Positions 1 through 5,404 of a stretch of DNA of 7,223 nucleotides are shown one piece after another. The notes beneath the pieces are model-generated. The model had not been told where the DNA came from and did not search any database. It saw only the letters and a list, made by a program, of their open reading frames with translations. The stretch is from a bacterium (GTDB taxonomy: Bacteria > Patescibacteriota > Minisyncoccia > Phycocordibacterales > Phycocordibacteraceae): NCBI GenBank assembly GCA_021782685.1, contig JAJXUQ010000026.1, positions 1 through 7,223 on the forward strand. The letters run 5' to 3'. A program made the position numbers and the translations under genes. Each line of letters begins with the position of its first letter. The stretch's first letter is position 1.

Positions 1-376
1 CGGATTCGGCCGGAGGAAAATCCTCCTGCTGCGGCCAAAAAGAAAACTCGCTGCGGTCATGGCGCGGGATGATGTGAAAGTGGAGATGAAAGACGATCTG
101 TCCTGCGGCGCTCTCGTGATTGGAGTTGATATGCACGCCATGCGCACCGACCGCATCGCGTACGGCCGGCGCTATCTTCCGGACCGTATGCATGAGGGCA
201 GCGAGCGTCTCGTCATCGGCATCAAAAATATTCCGTACCGGCTTTTTCGGAATGACGAGCGTATGTCCGGGCACGATCGGCTTTATGTCGAGAAAGGCGA
301 GCGTTTCGCCGTCTTCATACACGATATCCGCGGGAATATCGCGGCGTATTATTTTCATGAAGACGGTGTCTTCCAT
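1..376 (-). CDS. HIT-family nucleotide hydrolase/transferase, 3' end cut by window edge
   Basis: Reading the minus strand from the ATG at 376 gives 125 open codons running off the left edge. HIT (histidine triad) proteins hydrolyse or transfer nucleoside phosphates, typically AMP from phosphoramidate or dinucleotide substrates, in the cytoplasm. The signature QIVFHLHFHIIPR is at residues 93-105, with the triad at His97, His99 and His101; His99 should be the catalytic nucleophile. PGHTLVIPK (36-44) and the N-terminal IPADIVYEDGETLAFLD stretch are also typical of the family. An in-frame TGA three codons upstream makes ATG 376 the first possible ATG start; Met7 is an alternative. The usual N-terminal CxFC zinc pair is replaced by TVFM (4-7). 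The gene is divergent from recJ with a 27-bp gap. The family is clear from the motif; the substrate is not. Confidence 0.92.
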   Translation of the reverse strand, partial: MEDTVFMKIIRRDIPADIVYEDGETLAFLDIKPIVPGHTLVIPKKPVRNIFDADDETLAALMHTVRKIAPAVRDAVGAHGVHINSNHESAAGQIVFHLHFHIIPRHDRSEFSFWPQQEDFPPAES

Positions 377-384
377 CGACAGTC

Positions 385-394
385 AGTATACAAT
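385..394. promoter_or_regulatory. Shared palindromic -10 core for HIT gene (-) and recJ (+)
   Basis: The sequence AGTATACAAT contains the palindrome GTATAC (386-391). On the plus strand TACAAT (389-394) ends 9 nt before the recJ ATG. On the minus strand TATACT (390-385) ends 8 nt before the HIT ATG. Neither strand shows a good -35 box at about 17 bp, and neither start has a Shine-Dalgarno sequence. With initiation about 6-8 nt after a -10 box, both mRNAs would start at or near the ATG. This is a pattern-based prediction. Confidence 0.45.
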
Positions 395-403
395 AGTCCG
401 CAC

Positions 404-2131
404 ATGTTCCCACTCCACGATCCGCTTGACGAGGCGCTCCGTACCGAGCTTGCGCAATACGACGATCTCACCGCGGCGCTGCTTGCGCGCCGCGGCGTCC
501 TGACCAAAGAAGATGCCGAGATCTTTCTCAATCCCTCCTACGACGCGCACCTGCATGACCCGCTGCTCATGCGCGATATGCAAAAAGCGGCGCGGCGGCT
601 CGCCGACTCGATTCGTGCAAAAGAAAGGATCGCGGTCTGGAGCGACTACGACTGCGACGGTATCCCGGGCGGCGTCCTGTTCCATGATTTCCTGAAAAAA
701 GTCGGTGCGGATTTTGAAAATTATATTCCGCATCGCCACGCGGAAGGTTACGGTGTAAATAGTTCCGGCATAGAGAAGCTTGCGAAAAACGGAGTGAAAC
801 TCATCGTCACGATCGACTCCGGAATCACCGACACCGAAGCTATCGCGCATGCGGGCGCGCTCGGCATGGAAGTCATCGTCACCGACCATCACCTGCCCGG
901 CGAAGCGTTGCCCGACGCGTTCGCGGTGGTGAATCCGAATGCGCGCTCCGACGAAACCTACCCTTTCCGCGGGCTCTGCGGAGCGGGGGTCGCCTGGAAG
1001 CTCGTGTGCGCAACGCTTGCCGTCGCACCCGAGCTTCGCGCGCACGTACCGCCCGGGTGGGAGAAATGGCTTCTCGACATGGTGGGACTCGCGACCATTG
1101 CCGACATGGTGCCGCTCACCGGCGAGAATCGCGTGCTCGCGACCTACGGCCTCCTCGTGCTCCGCAAGTCGCCGCGGGTCGGCCTCCAGAAACTCTGCCG
1201 CACGATCCGCGCCGATCAGCGCACGCTTACCGAGGACGACATCGGTTTCATGATCGCGCCGCGCGTGAATGCCGCAAGCCGCATGGGAGACGCGCGCGAC
1301 GCATTCGCCCTCTTCACGACCGAGCGCGAGGACGAGGCCGACGCGCTCGCGAAGAAACTGGAGAAAGCGAACCGGCAGAGGAAGGCGGAAGCGGGCGCGC
1401 TCACCCGCGCAGTGCACGCGCGCTTGAAGGAGCGCGGTGCGGTGCGCAGCGTCATCGCGCTCGGCGATCCCTCCTGGCGGCCCGCGCTTCTCGGGCTCGT
1501 CGCAAACGGCATCGCGGAGGAGTACGAACGGCCCGTGTTCCTCTGGGGACGCGAGGAAGACCTGAGCATCAAAGGATCGGTGCGGAGCGGGAGCGTGCAT
1601 GCGCTCGGGCTCATGCGCGCGACGGAAGAGACCTTTGTCGACTTCGGCGGGCATGCCGCGGCTGGCGGTTTCACCGTGCGCGATGACGCGGTCTTCTTCC
1701 TCGAAGACCGGCTCATCGAAGCGCATGCGCGCATCTCGGCGCAGGATGCGTCCGGGGACGATCTCTTGAAACGCGCCGACGCCGAGATCACGCCCGAAGA
1801 AGCGACGGGTGCGTTCCTCAAAAAGATGGAGCGGCTCGCGCCGTTCGGCGTGCAAAATCCGAAGCCGGTGTTTCTATTGCGCGAGGTTGTCGTGCGCGAG
1901 ATTTCACGCTTTGGGAAAGGAGCGGAGCATTTGAAATTAAAGATCGATGCGAACAACGGAGGGGGACGAAGTATCGATGCGGTCGCTTTCTTTGCGAAAG
2001 GACCTGTCGCGCGCGGCGCAGACACGCTCCTTGTGGGAGGCCGCGCAAACATCATCGCGCATCTCGAGCGCGACACCTTCTCGCGCGGCACTCCCGTCCG
2101 CTTGCGACTTCTTGATATCCGCTTGGTATAG
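404..2131 (+). CDS. recJ: Single-stranded-DNA-specific 5'-3' exonuclease RecJ
   Basis: This 575-residue DHH-superfamily nuclease degrades single-stranded DNA 5' to 3' in recombination and in base-excision and mismatch repair. Motifs, numbered from Met at 404, are DYDCDG (81-86), DSG (138-140), DHH (161-163), IADMVPL (232-238, a DIADxxPL-like motif), RVNAASR (287-293), GSVRS (391-395) and GGHAAAGGF (415-423). The C-terminal third (about 480-575, starting PFGVQNPKP) fits the RecJ OB-fold. The metal-binding Asp and His residues are present, so the enzyme should be active. The reading frame stays open back to 59, but residues encoded by 59-403 resemble no RecJ N-terminus and are antisense to the HIT gene. 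MFPLHDPLDEAL is a normal RecJ beginning and 575 residues is a normal length. The start has no Shine-Dalgarno sequence but a -10-like TACAAT 9 nt upstream. The TAG stop lies within a TATAGT that may serve rnhA. Confidence 0.95.
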   Translation: MFPLHDPLDEALRTELAQYDDLTAALLARRGVLTKEDAEIFLNPSYDAHLHDPLLMRDMQKAARRLADSIRAKERIAVWSDYDCDGIPGGVLFHDFLKKVGADFENYIPHRHAEGYGVNSSGIEKLAKNGVKLIVTIDSGITDTEAIAHAGALGMEVIVTDHHLPGEALPDAFAVVNPNARSDETYPFRGLCGAGVAWKLVCATLAVAPELRAHVPPGWEKWLLDMVGLATIADMVPLTGENRVLATYGLLVLRKSPRVGLQKLCRTIRADQRTLTEDDIGFMIAPRVNAASRMGDARDAFALFTTEREDEADALAKKLEKANRQRKAEAGALTRAVHARLKERGAVRSVIALGDPSWRPALLGLVANGIAEEYERPVFLWGREEDLSIKGSVRSGSVHALGLMRATEETFVDFGGHAAAGGFTVRDDAVFFLEDRLIEAHARISAQDASGDDLLKRADAEITPEEATGAFLKKMERLAPFGVQNPKPVFLLREVVVREISRFGKGAEHLKLKIDANNGGGRSIDAVAFFAKGPVARGADTLLVGGRANIIAHLERDTFSRGTPVRLRLLDIRLV

Positions 2132-2132
2132 T
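2127..2132 (+). promoter_or_regulatory. TATAGT -10 element for rnhA, containing the recJ stop codon
   Basis: TATAGT matches the sigma-70 -10 consensus in 5 of 6 positions. Its bases 3-5 are the TAG stop of recJ (2129-2131), and it ends 6 nt before the rnhA ATG at 2139. A weak -35-like TTGCGA lies at 2102-2107 with a long 19-bp spacer. The spacing would give a leaderless rnhA transcript, which fits the missing Shine-Dalgarno sequence. Functional only by prediction. Confidence 0.45.
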
Positions 2133-2138
2133 GGCCGT

Positions 2139-2558
2139 ATGCAATTCACTATTCATGCCGACGGCGGCTCAAGAGGGAACCCGGGACCGGCCGGCGCGGG
2201 CGCGATGATCCGCGACGAGCGCGGGAACTCCGTTGCGAGCGTTTCGCAATTCCTCGGTATTCGCACAAACAATTTCGCAGAATACGAAGCGGTCATTCTT
2301 GCGTTCGAAACGCTTGCGAGACTCGTCGGAACAGGGAAAGCGAGCTCGACCGAGGTGACCGTGAAGATGGACAGCGAACTTGTCGTGAAGCAGATGAAAG
2401 GTGTTTACAAGGTGAAGCATCCGACAATGAAGGAACAGCACGCGCGGCTGACAACGCTCGCCGCAACTTTCAAAAGTGTTTCATTCGCGCACGTTCCGCG
2501 CGCCGAAAATAGCGACGCCGATGCGCTCGCCAATGAAGCGATGGATCGCGGCGCATGA
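2139..2558 (+). CDS. rnhA: Ribonuclease HI (RNA strand of RNA:DNA hybrids)
   Basis: This 139-residue protein cleaves the RNA strand of RNA:DNA hybrids, acting on R-loops and Okazaki primers. The four-carboxylate active site is visible: Asp8 in ADGGSRGNPG, Glu48 in NNFAEYEA, Asp78 in KMDSELVVKQ, and Asp128 in SDADALANEAMD (Asp126 is the alternative). There is no basic handle insertion and no N-terminal hybrid-binding domain, so it is the compact form common in archaea, Gram-positives and CPR. The frame is open 64 codons further upstream, but that stretch overlaps recJ and has no RNase H character; MQFTIHADGG is the normal beginning. A TATAGT ends 6 nt before the ATG and no Shine-Dalgarno sequence is visible. 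The TGA stop overlaps the comEC start as ATGA, implying translational coupling. Confidence 0.96.
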   Translation: MQFTIHADGGSRGNPGPAGAGAMIRDERGNSVASVSQFLGIRTNNFAEYEAVILAFETLARLVGTGKASSTEVTVKMDSELVVKQMKGVYKVKHPTMKEQHARLTTLAATFKSVSFAHVPRAENSDADALANEAMDRGA

Positions 2559-4057
2559 TCCCGCTTATCGCCATCACGGGCGGGTTCGCGAGCGGAGTGT
2601 TCCTTCGCTCGCTTTTTTCTTTCGGGTGGGAGCTGCCCGTGTTCGCGCTCCTGCTTGCGGGAATTTTCGCGGCGGCATCGTTTTTAACTCCGCGGCATGC
2701 GTACGCGGCTGCCGCGATTTTCTGTAGCTTCATCGCGCTTGGCATGATGCGCGCTGACGCCGCCGACACCCCGTTGTCGGACACCTTCGCGAGCGAACTC
2801 CGGCATCGCGTTTCATACGAGGGAGTTGTCGTCGCTGATCCTGACGTACGCGACGCGAACCAGCGCGTAACGATCCGCGTTGAGTCTAACGGGGAGTCGG
2901 CGAAGATGCTTGCGGTGGTGCCGCGTTCTCCGACGGTCGCGGTCGGCGATCGCGTGCATGTTTCCGGAACGCTGCTTGTGCCGCAACCGTTTGACGATAA
3001 CGGTCGCACCTTCCGTTACGACAAGTATCTCGAGCGCGACGGCGTGCGTTTCATTCTCAACTTCGCATCCATCCGTGTGACCGGGACCGCGCCGTGGTAT
3101 TCGATTCCCGCCGCGCTCGCGCGCATAAAACATTCATTCCTCGACGGACTCTCTGCGACGCTTCCCGAACCGTACGCCTCCTTGGCCGGCGGCATCGTGA
3201 TCGGCGGGAAATCCGGTCTCGGGAAAGAGTTGCAAAACAATTTCATCCGCTCCGGCCTCGTGCAGATCATCGTCCTCTCCGGCTACAACGTGATGGTCGT
3301 AGCGGAGTGGATACTCGCAGCGCTCGCGCTCACGAAGCTGCCGCGCCGATGGGGAGCCGCGGCAGCAGCGCTTGCCGTACTCCTTTTCGTCTTCATCGCG
3401 GGCGCATCGGCAACCGCGCTCCGCGCCATGCTCATGGCGCTTATCGCGCTCTATGCGCGGACGACAGGAAAGAGTTATGCCGCCGGACGCGCGCTCCTCG
3501 TCGCCGTATTTCTCCTACTGCTTTGGAACCCGCTCCTTCTCGTCTTCGACCCTGGCTTCGGCCTTTCGGTGGCAGCGACTGCCGGGCTCATCTGGCTTGC
3601 GCCGATCATCGAAACGCTCCTCTCTTTCATCAAGAGCGCCTTCTGGAGAAACGTCGTCGCGACGACGCTCGCCGCGCAAACCGCCGTCCTTCCGCTCCTC
3701 ATGTACGACATGGGGCTCTTCTCGATCGTCGCGCTCCCGGCGAATATTCTCGTCGCACCCGTTGTCCCGCTCGCGATGGGTCTCTCGGCGCTCGCCGGCT
3801 TCACGGGAATGGCATTCGGAACGGTCGCGCCACTCGCCGGCATCGTGCTCGCGTTCCCCGCATATCTCGCAAACGCCTATCTCGTGTTCGTCGCGCAAAA
3901 AGCCGCGACGTTCCCGTTCGCGGCTTTCACGCTCCCCGCATTCCCGTTCTGGCTCGTGCTCGCGGCGTATGCGGCGCTTATCTACATTTATCTCGCTTCC
4001 TCGAAGCGCTTCTCGACGACACTCCAGTTCACGTTGTCGAAGAACGCGTCGACGTAG
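2555..4057 (+). CDS. comEC: ComEC/Rec2-family DNA uptake channel without C-terminal MBL domain
   Basis: ComEC carries incoming single-stranded DNA across the cytoplasmic membrane during natural transformation. This copy has 500 residues. Hydrophobic segments at about 2-65 are followed by an OB-like soluble region (about 85-175, starting SYEGVVVADPD). The Competence core (about 205-480) contains SGLVQIIVLSGYNVMVV (233-249), GASATALRAM (283-292), WNPLLLVFDPGFGLSVAATAG (324-344) and ALPANILVAPVVPLAMGL (393-410). All are recognisable family landmarks. Full-length ComEC proteins run to about 750 residues and end in a metallo-beta-lactamase domain; here the protein stops just after the last membrane helix. 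The final 23 codons (about SSKRFSTTLQFTLSKNAST) are antisense to the SOD 3' end and look unconserved. The start overlaps the rnhA stop by 4 nt. Transport of DNA is inferred from the family. Confidence 0.9.
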   Translation: MIPLIAITGGFASGVFLRSLFSFGWELPVFALLLAGIFAAASFLTPRHAYAAAAIFCSFIALGMMRADAADTPLSDTFASELRHRVSYEGVVVADPDVRDANQRVTIRVESNGESAKMLAVVPRSPTVAVGDRVHVSGTLLVPQPFDDNGRTFRYDKYLERDGVRFILNFASIRVTGTAPWYSIPAALARIKHSFLDGLSATLPEPYASLAGGIVIGGKSGLGKELQNNFIRSGLVQIIVLSGYNVMVVAEWILAALALTKLPRRWGAAAAALAVLLFVFIAGASATALRAMLMALIALYARTTGKSYAAGRALLVAVFLLLLWNPLLLVFDPGFGLSVAATAGLIWLAPIIETLLSFIKSAFWRNVVATTLAAQTAVLPLLMYDMGLFSIVALPANILVAPVVPLAMGLSALAGFTGMAFGTVAPLAGIVLAFPAYLANAYLVFVAQKAATFPFAAFTLPAFPFWLVLAAYAALIYIYLASSKRFSTTLQFTLSKNAST

Positions 4058-4587
4058 TTTTTCTTCTCCGCTGGCACATAGTCCACCATGTAGGCATGCT
4101 CCCAGAGATCGAGCGCGAGGATGACCGGCAGCCCCGCGAGCTGGCCGAGCTCGTGGTCGTTCACGAAGACGGTATGCAGGGTCTTCGCCTTCGGGTCGCT
4201 GTAGACCACCACCCAGCCGATGCCGCGGCTTCCGGCGACTTCCTTAATATGCGCGATGAAGTTTTCTCCGCTTCCATACTTCTCCTTCGCCGCAGCGGCG
4301 AGCGCGGAGTCGGGACTGCCGCCTTTCTCGCCTTCAAACTGTTCAAAATAGTACTCGTGCATCCGCATGCCGTTGAACTCGAACGCGAATCGGCGGCGTA
4401 ATTCAGCAATCGCGAGCTTGTCGCCATCGCTTGCCTTATCGCCGTATGCCGCATACCCCTTGAGCGTCTCCATGACAAGATTCACGTGCTTCACGTAGCC
4501 CTCATAGAGACCGAGGTGCACTTTGATTTGCTTTTCGGAAAGCCCTTTGAGAGCCGGCAGCTCGAATGTTTTCGCGTGATACGTCAT
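3988..4587 (-). CDS. sod: Iron/manganese superoxide dismutase
   Basis: This 199-residue enzyme dismutates superoxide to oxygen and hydrogen peroxide. The four metal ligands are His24 (VHLGLYEGYV), His77 (RMHEYYF), Asp160 and His164 (DLWEHAY). The first ligand helix is the HxGLYEGYV version, not the E. coli HYGKHHQTYV version. Gly73 sits where Fe-type E. coli SodB carries its active-site Gln, and His145 (VNDHELGQ) falls near the position where Mn-type enzymes carry Gln. The metal therefore cannot be called Fe or Mn from sequence alone. No signal peptide is seen, so it is cytoplasmic. The start MTYHAKTFELPALKGLS is typical. The TAA stop (3990-3988) lies inside comEC, giving a 70-nt convergent overlap. 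No Shine-Dalgarno precedes the start; CATAAG (4601-4596) ends 8 nt upstream and TATGAT (4614-4609) ends 21 nt upstream. Confidence 0.95.
   Translation of the reverse strand: MTYHAKTFELPALKGLSEKQIKVHLGLYEGYVKHVNLVMETLKGYAAYGDKASDGDKLAIAELRRRFAFEFNGMRMHEYYFEQFEGEKGGSPDSALAAAAKEKYGSGENFIAHIKEVAGSRGIGWVVVYSDPKAKTLHTVFVNDHELGQLAGLPVILALDLWEHAYMVDYVPAEKKNYVDAFFDNVNWSVVEKRFEEAR
4036..4062 (+). terminator. Weak candidate terminator at the end of comEC
   Basis: GTCGA (4036-4040) and TCGAC (4049-4053) can pair around an 8-nt loop. TTTTT (4058-4062) follows right after the comEC TAG at 4055-4057. The stem is only 5 bp, a 4-nt gap separates it from the T run, and the sequence also encodes the conserved SOD C-terminus on the other strand, so this could be coincidence. 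Confidence 0.25.
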
Positions 4588-4597
4588 GTGTTTGTCT

Positions 4598-4614
4598 TAT
4601 GATGTATCATCATA
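4598..4614. promoter_or_regulatory. 17-bp palindrome between sod (-) and MBL-like gene (+)
   Basis: TATGATG-TAT-CATCATA is a perfect inverted repeat with 7-bp arms and a 3-nt centre, occupying most of the 31-bp divergent gap. Each arm gives a -10-like TATGAT (5 of 6 consensus) pointing towards one gene: 4598-4603 for the plus gene, ending 15 nt before its ATG, and 4614-4609 for sod, ending 21 nt before its ATG. A third hexamer, TATCAT at 4605-4610, ends 8 nt before the plus-strand ATG. It could be a pair of overlapping promoters, a dimeric repressor operator, or both. Confidence 0.45.
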
Positions 4615-4618
4615 GCAC

Positions 4619-5131
4619 ATGCCTTCTCGTGCGCTGCCGACTGCCGGCCTTTATCTCTTGCTCTGCGGACTCGGAGCGGCGAACATAGACGTATACGGGA
4701 CGATTTTCACTCCGCGCGTACCCGAGATACGCGTGTTCGCGGCGGGGAAAGGTATCGCGATCCTCGTGCATACGCCCCGGGGTAAAGATATCCTTATCGA
4801 TACCGGATCGGACGCGGGCGTCCTGCGCGACCTCGGCGAGTCGCTGCCGGAATGGCAGCGTTCACTCGACGCCGTTCTCCTTACGAGCAACAAGGCTGCG
4901 CAGACAGGAGGGCTCGCGAGCATACTCGCCCGCTACGAAGTAGGAGAGGTGCTCCGTGCCGGCACGGTCGAATTCCCATACGGGGCGCGCATCTCTGCCG
5001 ACAAGGTCTCCCTAACTGTCGCTGCACCCGGTCGAACGGACATTTCTTATGGCATATTCTCGTTCTCCGTATCTTCGACAACGCCTGAAGGCGTCTATCG
5101 TTCAGATGGAGAGACTTCGGGATTTAAATAA
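4619..5131 (+). CDS. Membrane-anchored ComEC-type MBL-fold protein lacking metal ligands
   Basis: This 170-residue protein has one hydrophobic N-terminal segment (about 7-24), then a region resembling the start of the ComEC C-terminal metallo-beta-lactamase domain: a beta strand with AAGKGIAILVHTPRGKDILIDTGSD (41-65), then LGESLPEWQRSLDAVLLTS (72-90) and TGGLASILARYEVGEVLRAG (96-115). Family members usually carry HxHxDH just before the GGL; here the equivalent residues are Ser90, Lys92, Ala94 and Gln95, so all ligands are lost. The VGQGD loop is also changed to AAGKG. The domain is short, ending where the NDxSxVLR and TGDA strands would normally follow. It is therefore probably a non-catalytic remnant or a structural partner, exported with the domain outside or anchored at the membrane. 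The stop overlaps rpmB by 8 nt. Fold assignment is by pattern; function is unknown. Confidence 0.75.
   Translation: MPSRALPTAGLYLLLCGLGAANIDVYGTIFTPRVPEIRVFAAGKGIAILVHTPRGKDILIDTGSDAGVLRDLGESLPEWQRSLDAVLLTSNKAAQTGGLASILARYEVGEVLRAGTVEFPYGARISADKVSLTVAAPGRTDISYGIFSFSVSSTTPEGVYRSDGETSGFK
5081..5094. other. Small GC-rich hairpin near convergent gene ends
   Basis: ACGCC (5081-5085) pairs with GGCGT (5090-5094) around a TGAA loop. It lies inside the 3' end of the MBL-like gene and about 30 nt past the rpmB stop on the other strand. No T run follows on either strand, so it is not a classical intrinsic terminator. It may still mark an rpmB mRNA 3' end or be a chance product of the coding sequence. 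Confidence 0.2.
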
Positions 5132-5366
5132 CGCTTGCTTTCTTGAGCGTAGCGTACGCGCCGTTCTTCTTTATCGTTTTCAGGCCTTTGACGGAGATGT
5201 CGACGATGAGCGTCTTCCCTAGTTCGGGGACGTAGATGCGGCGGCGCTGGAGATTGGCCTTGCGGCGGACCTTGCCGGTCGGGTTGAACTGGGTCGCACG
5301 GGTGCGGTTCGAATACCGCCCGCCGACTTGCGTGCTTTTTCCGGTGATCTCGCAGGTTCGCGCCAT
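5124..5366 (-). CDS. rpmB: Large ribosomal subunit protein bL28
   Basis: This 80-residue basic protein is bL28 of the 50S subunit. MARTCEITGKSTQVGGRYSNRTRAT at the N-terminus matches the family's CxxTGK...G...SH pattern. It continues with the usual FNPTGKVRRKANLQRRRIYVPE region and ends in the LIVDISVKGLKTIKKNG strand-helix unit. Only Cys5 is present, so there is no four-cysteine zinc site. Length is normal. GCGGGA about 4 nt before the ATG is a fair Shine-Dalgarno, and a -10-like TATGCT (5386-5381) ends 14 nt before it, giving a very short leader. The gene stands alone rather than beside rpmG; it is convergent with the MBL-like gene (8-nt overlap) and divergent from the site-2 protease gene (38-bp gap). 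Confidence 0.97.
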   Translation of the reverse strand: MARTCEITGKSTQVGGRYSNRTRATQFNPTGKVRRKANLQRRRIYVPELGKTLIVDISVKGLKTIKKNGAYATLKKASVI

Positions 5367-5376
5367 AATTCCCGCA

Positions 5377-5401
5377 TGGTAGCATAAGCTCGTAAACGAG
5401 C
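5377..5401. promoter_or_regulatory. Candidate divergent promoter and inverted repeat, rpmB / site-2 protease
   Basis: On the plus strand TGG-TAGCAT (5377-5385) looks like an extended -10 element. On the minus strand TATGCT (5386-5381) overlaps it and faces rpmB. Next to these, GCTCGT (5388-5393) and ACGAGC (5396-5401) form a perfect inverted repeat ending 3 nt before the protease ATG at 5405. It could be a 5'-leader hairpin near the start codon or an operator. The -10 matches are only 4 of 6 on each strand. Confidence 0.35.
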
Positions 5402-5404
5402 AAT

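Noticed and set aside
59..403. In-frame N-terminal extension of RecJ
   Set aside because: Antisense to the HIT gene, no resemblance to RecJ N-termini, and the protein from 404 already has the normal RecJ length and beginning.
383..1855. Long 490-codon open frame antisense to recJ
   Set aside because: Composition is the Arg/His/Glu-rich type expected of a GC-rich shadow; no domain recognisable; the plus strand has all RecJ motifs.
1947..2138. 64-codon upstream extension of RNase HI
   Set aside because: Overlaps recJ in another frame, low-complexity Ser/Arg-rich; MQFTIHADGG is the family's usual start.
3094..4401. 435-codon plus-strand frame covering comEC and the antisense of sod
   Set aside because: Arg-rich shadow crossing two real genes on opposite strands; no recognisable motif.
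4649..4690. Lipoprotein signal (LLLCG) in the MBL-like protein
   Set aside because: The residue before Cys16 is Leu, not Gly/Ala/Ser, so it does not fit a lipobox; a plain membrane anchor is more likely.
5081..5094. Hairpin considered as a DNA-uptake signal near competence genes
   Set aside because: Seen once in the window and it encodes part of the MBL-like protein; no repeated copies to support an uptake sequence.
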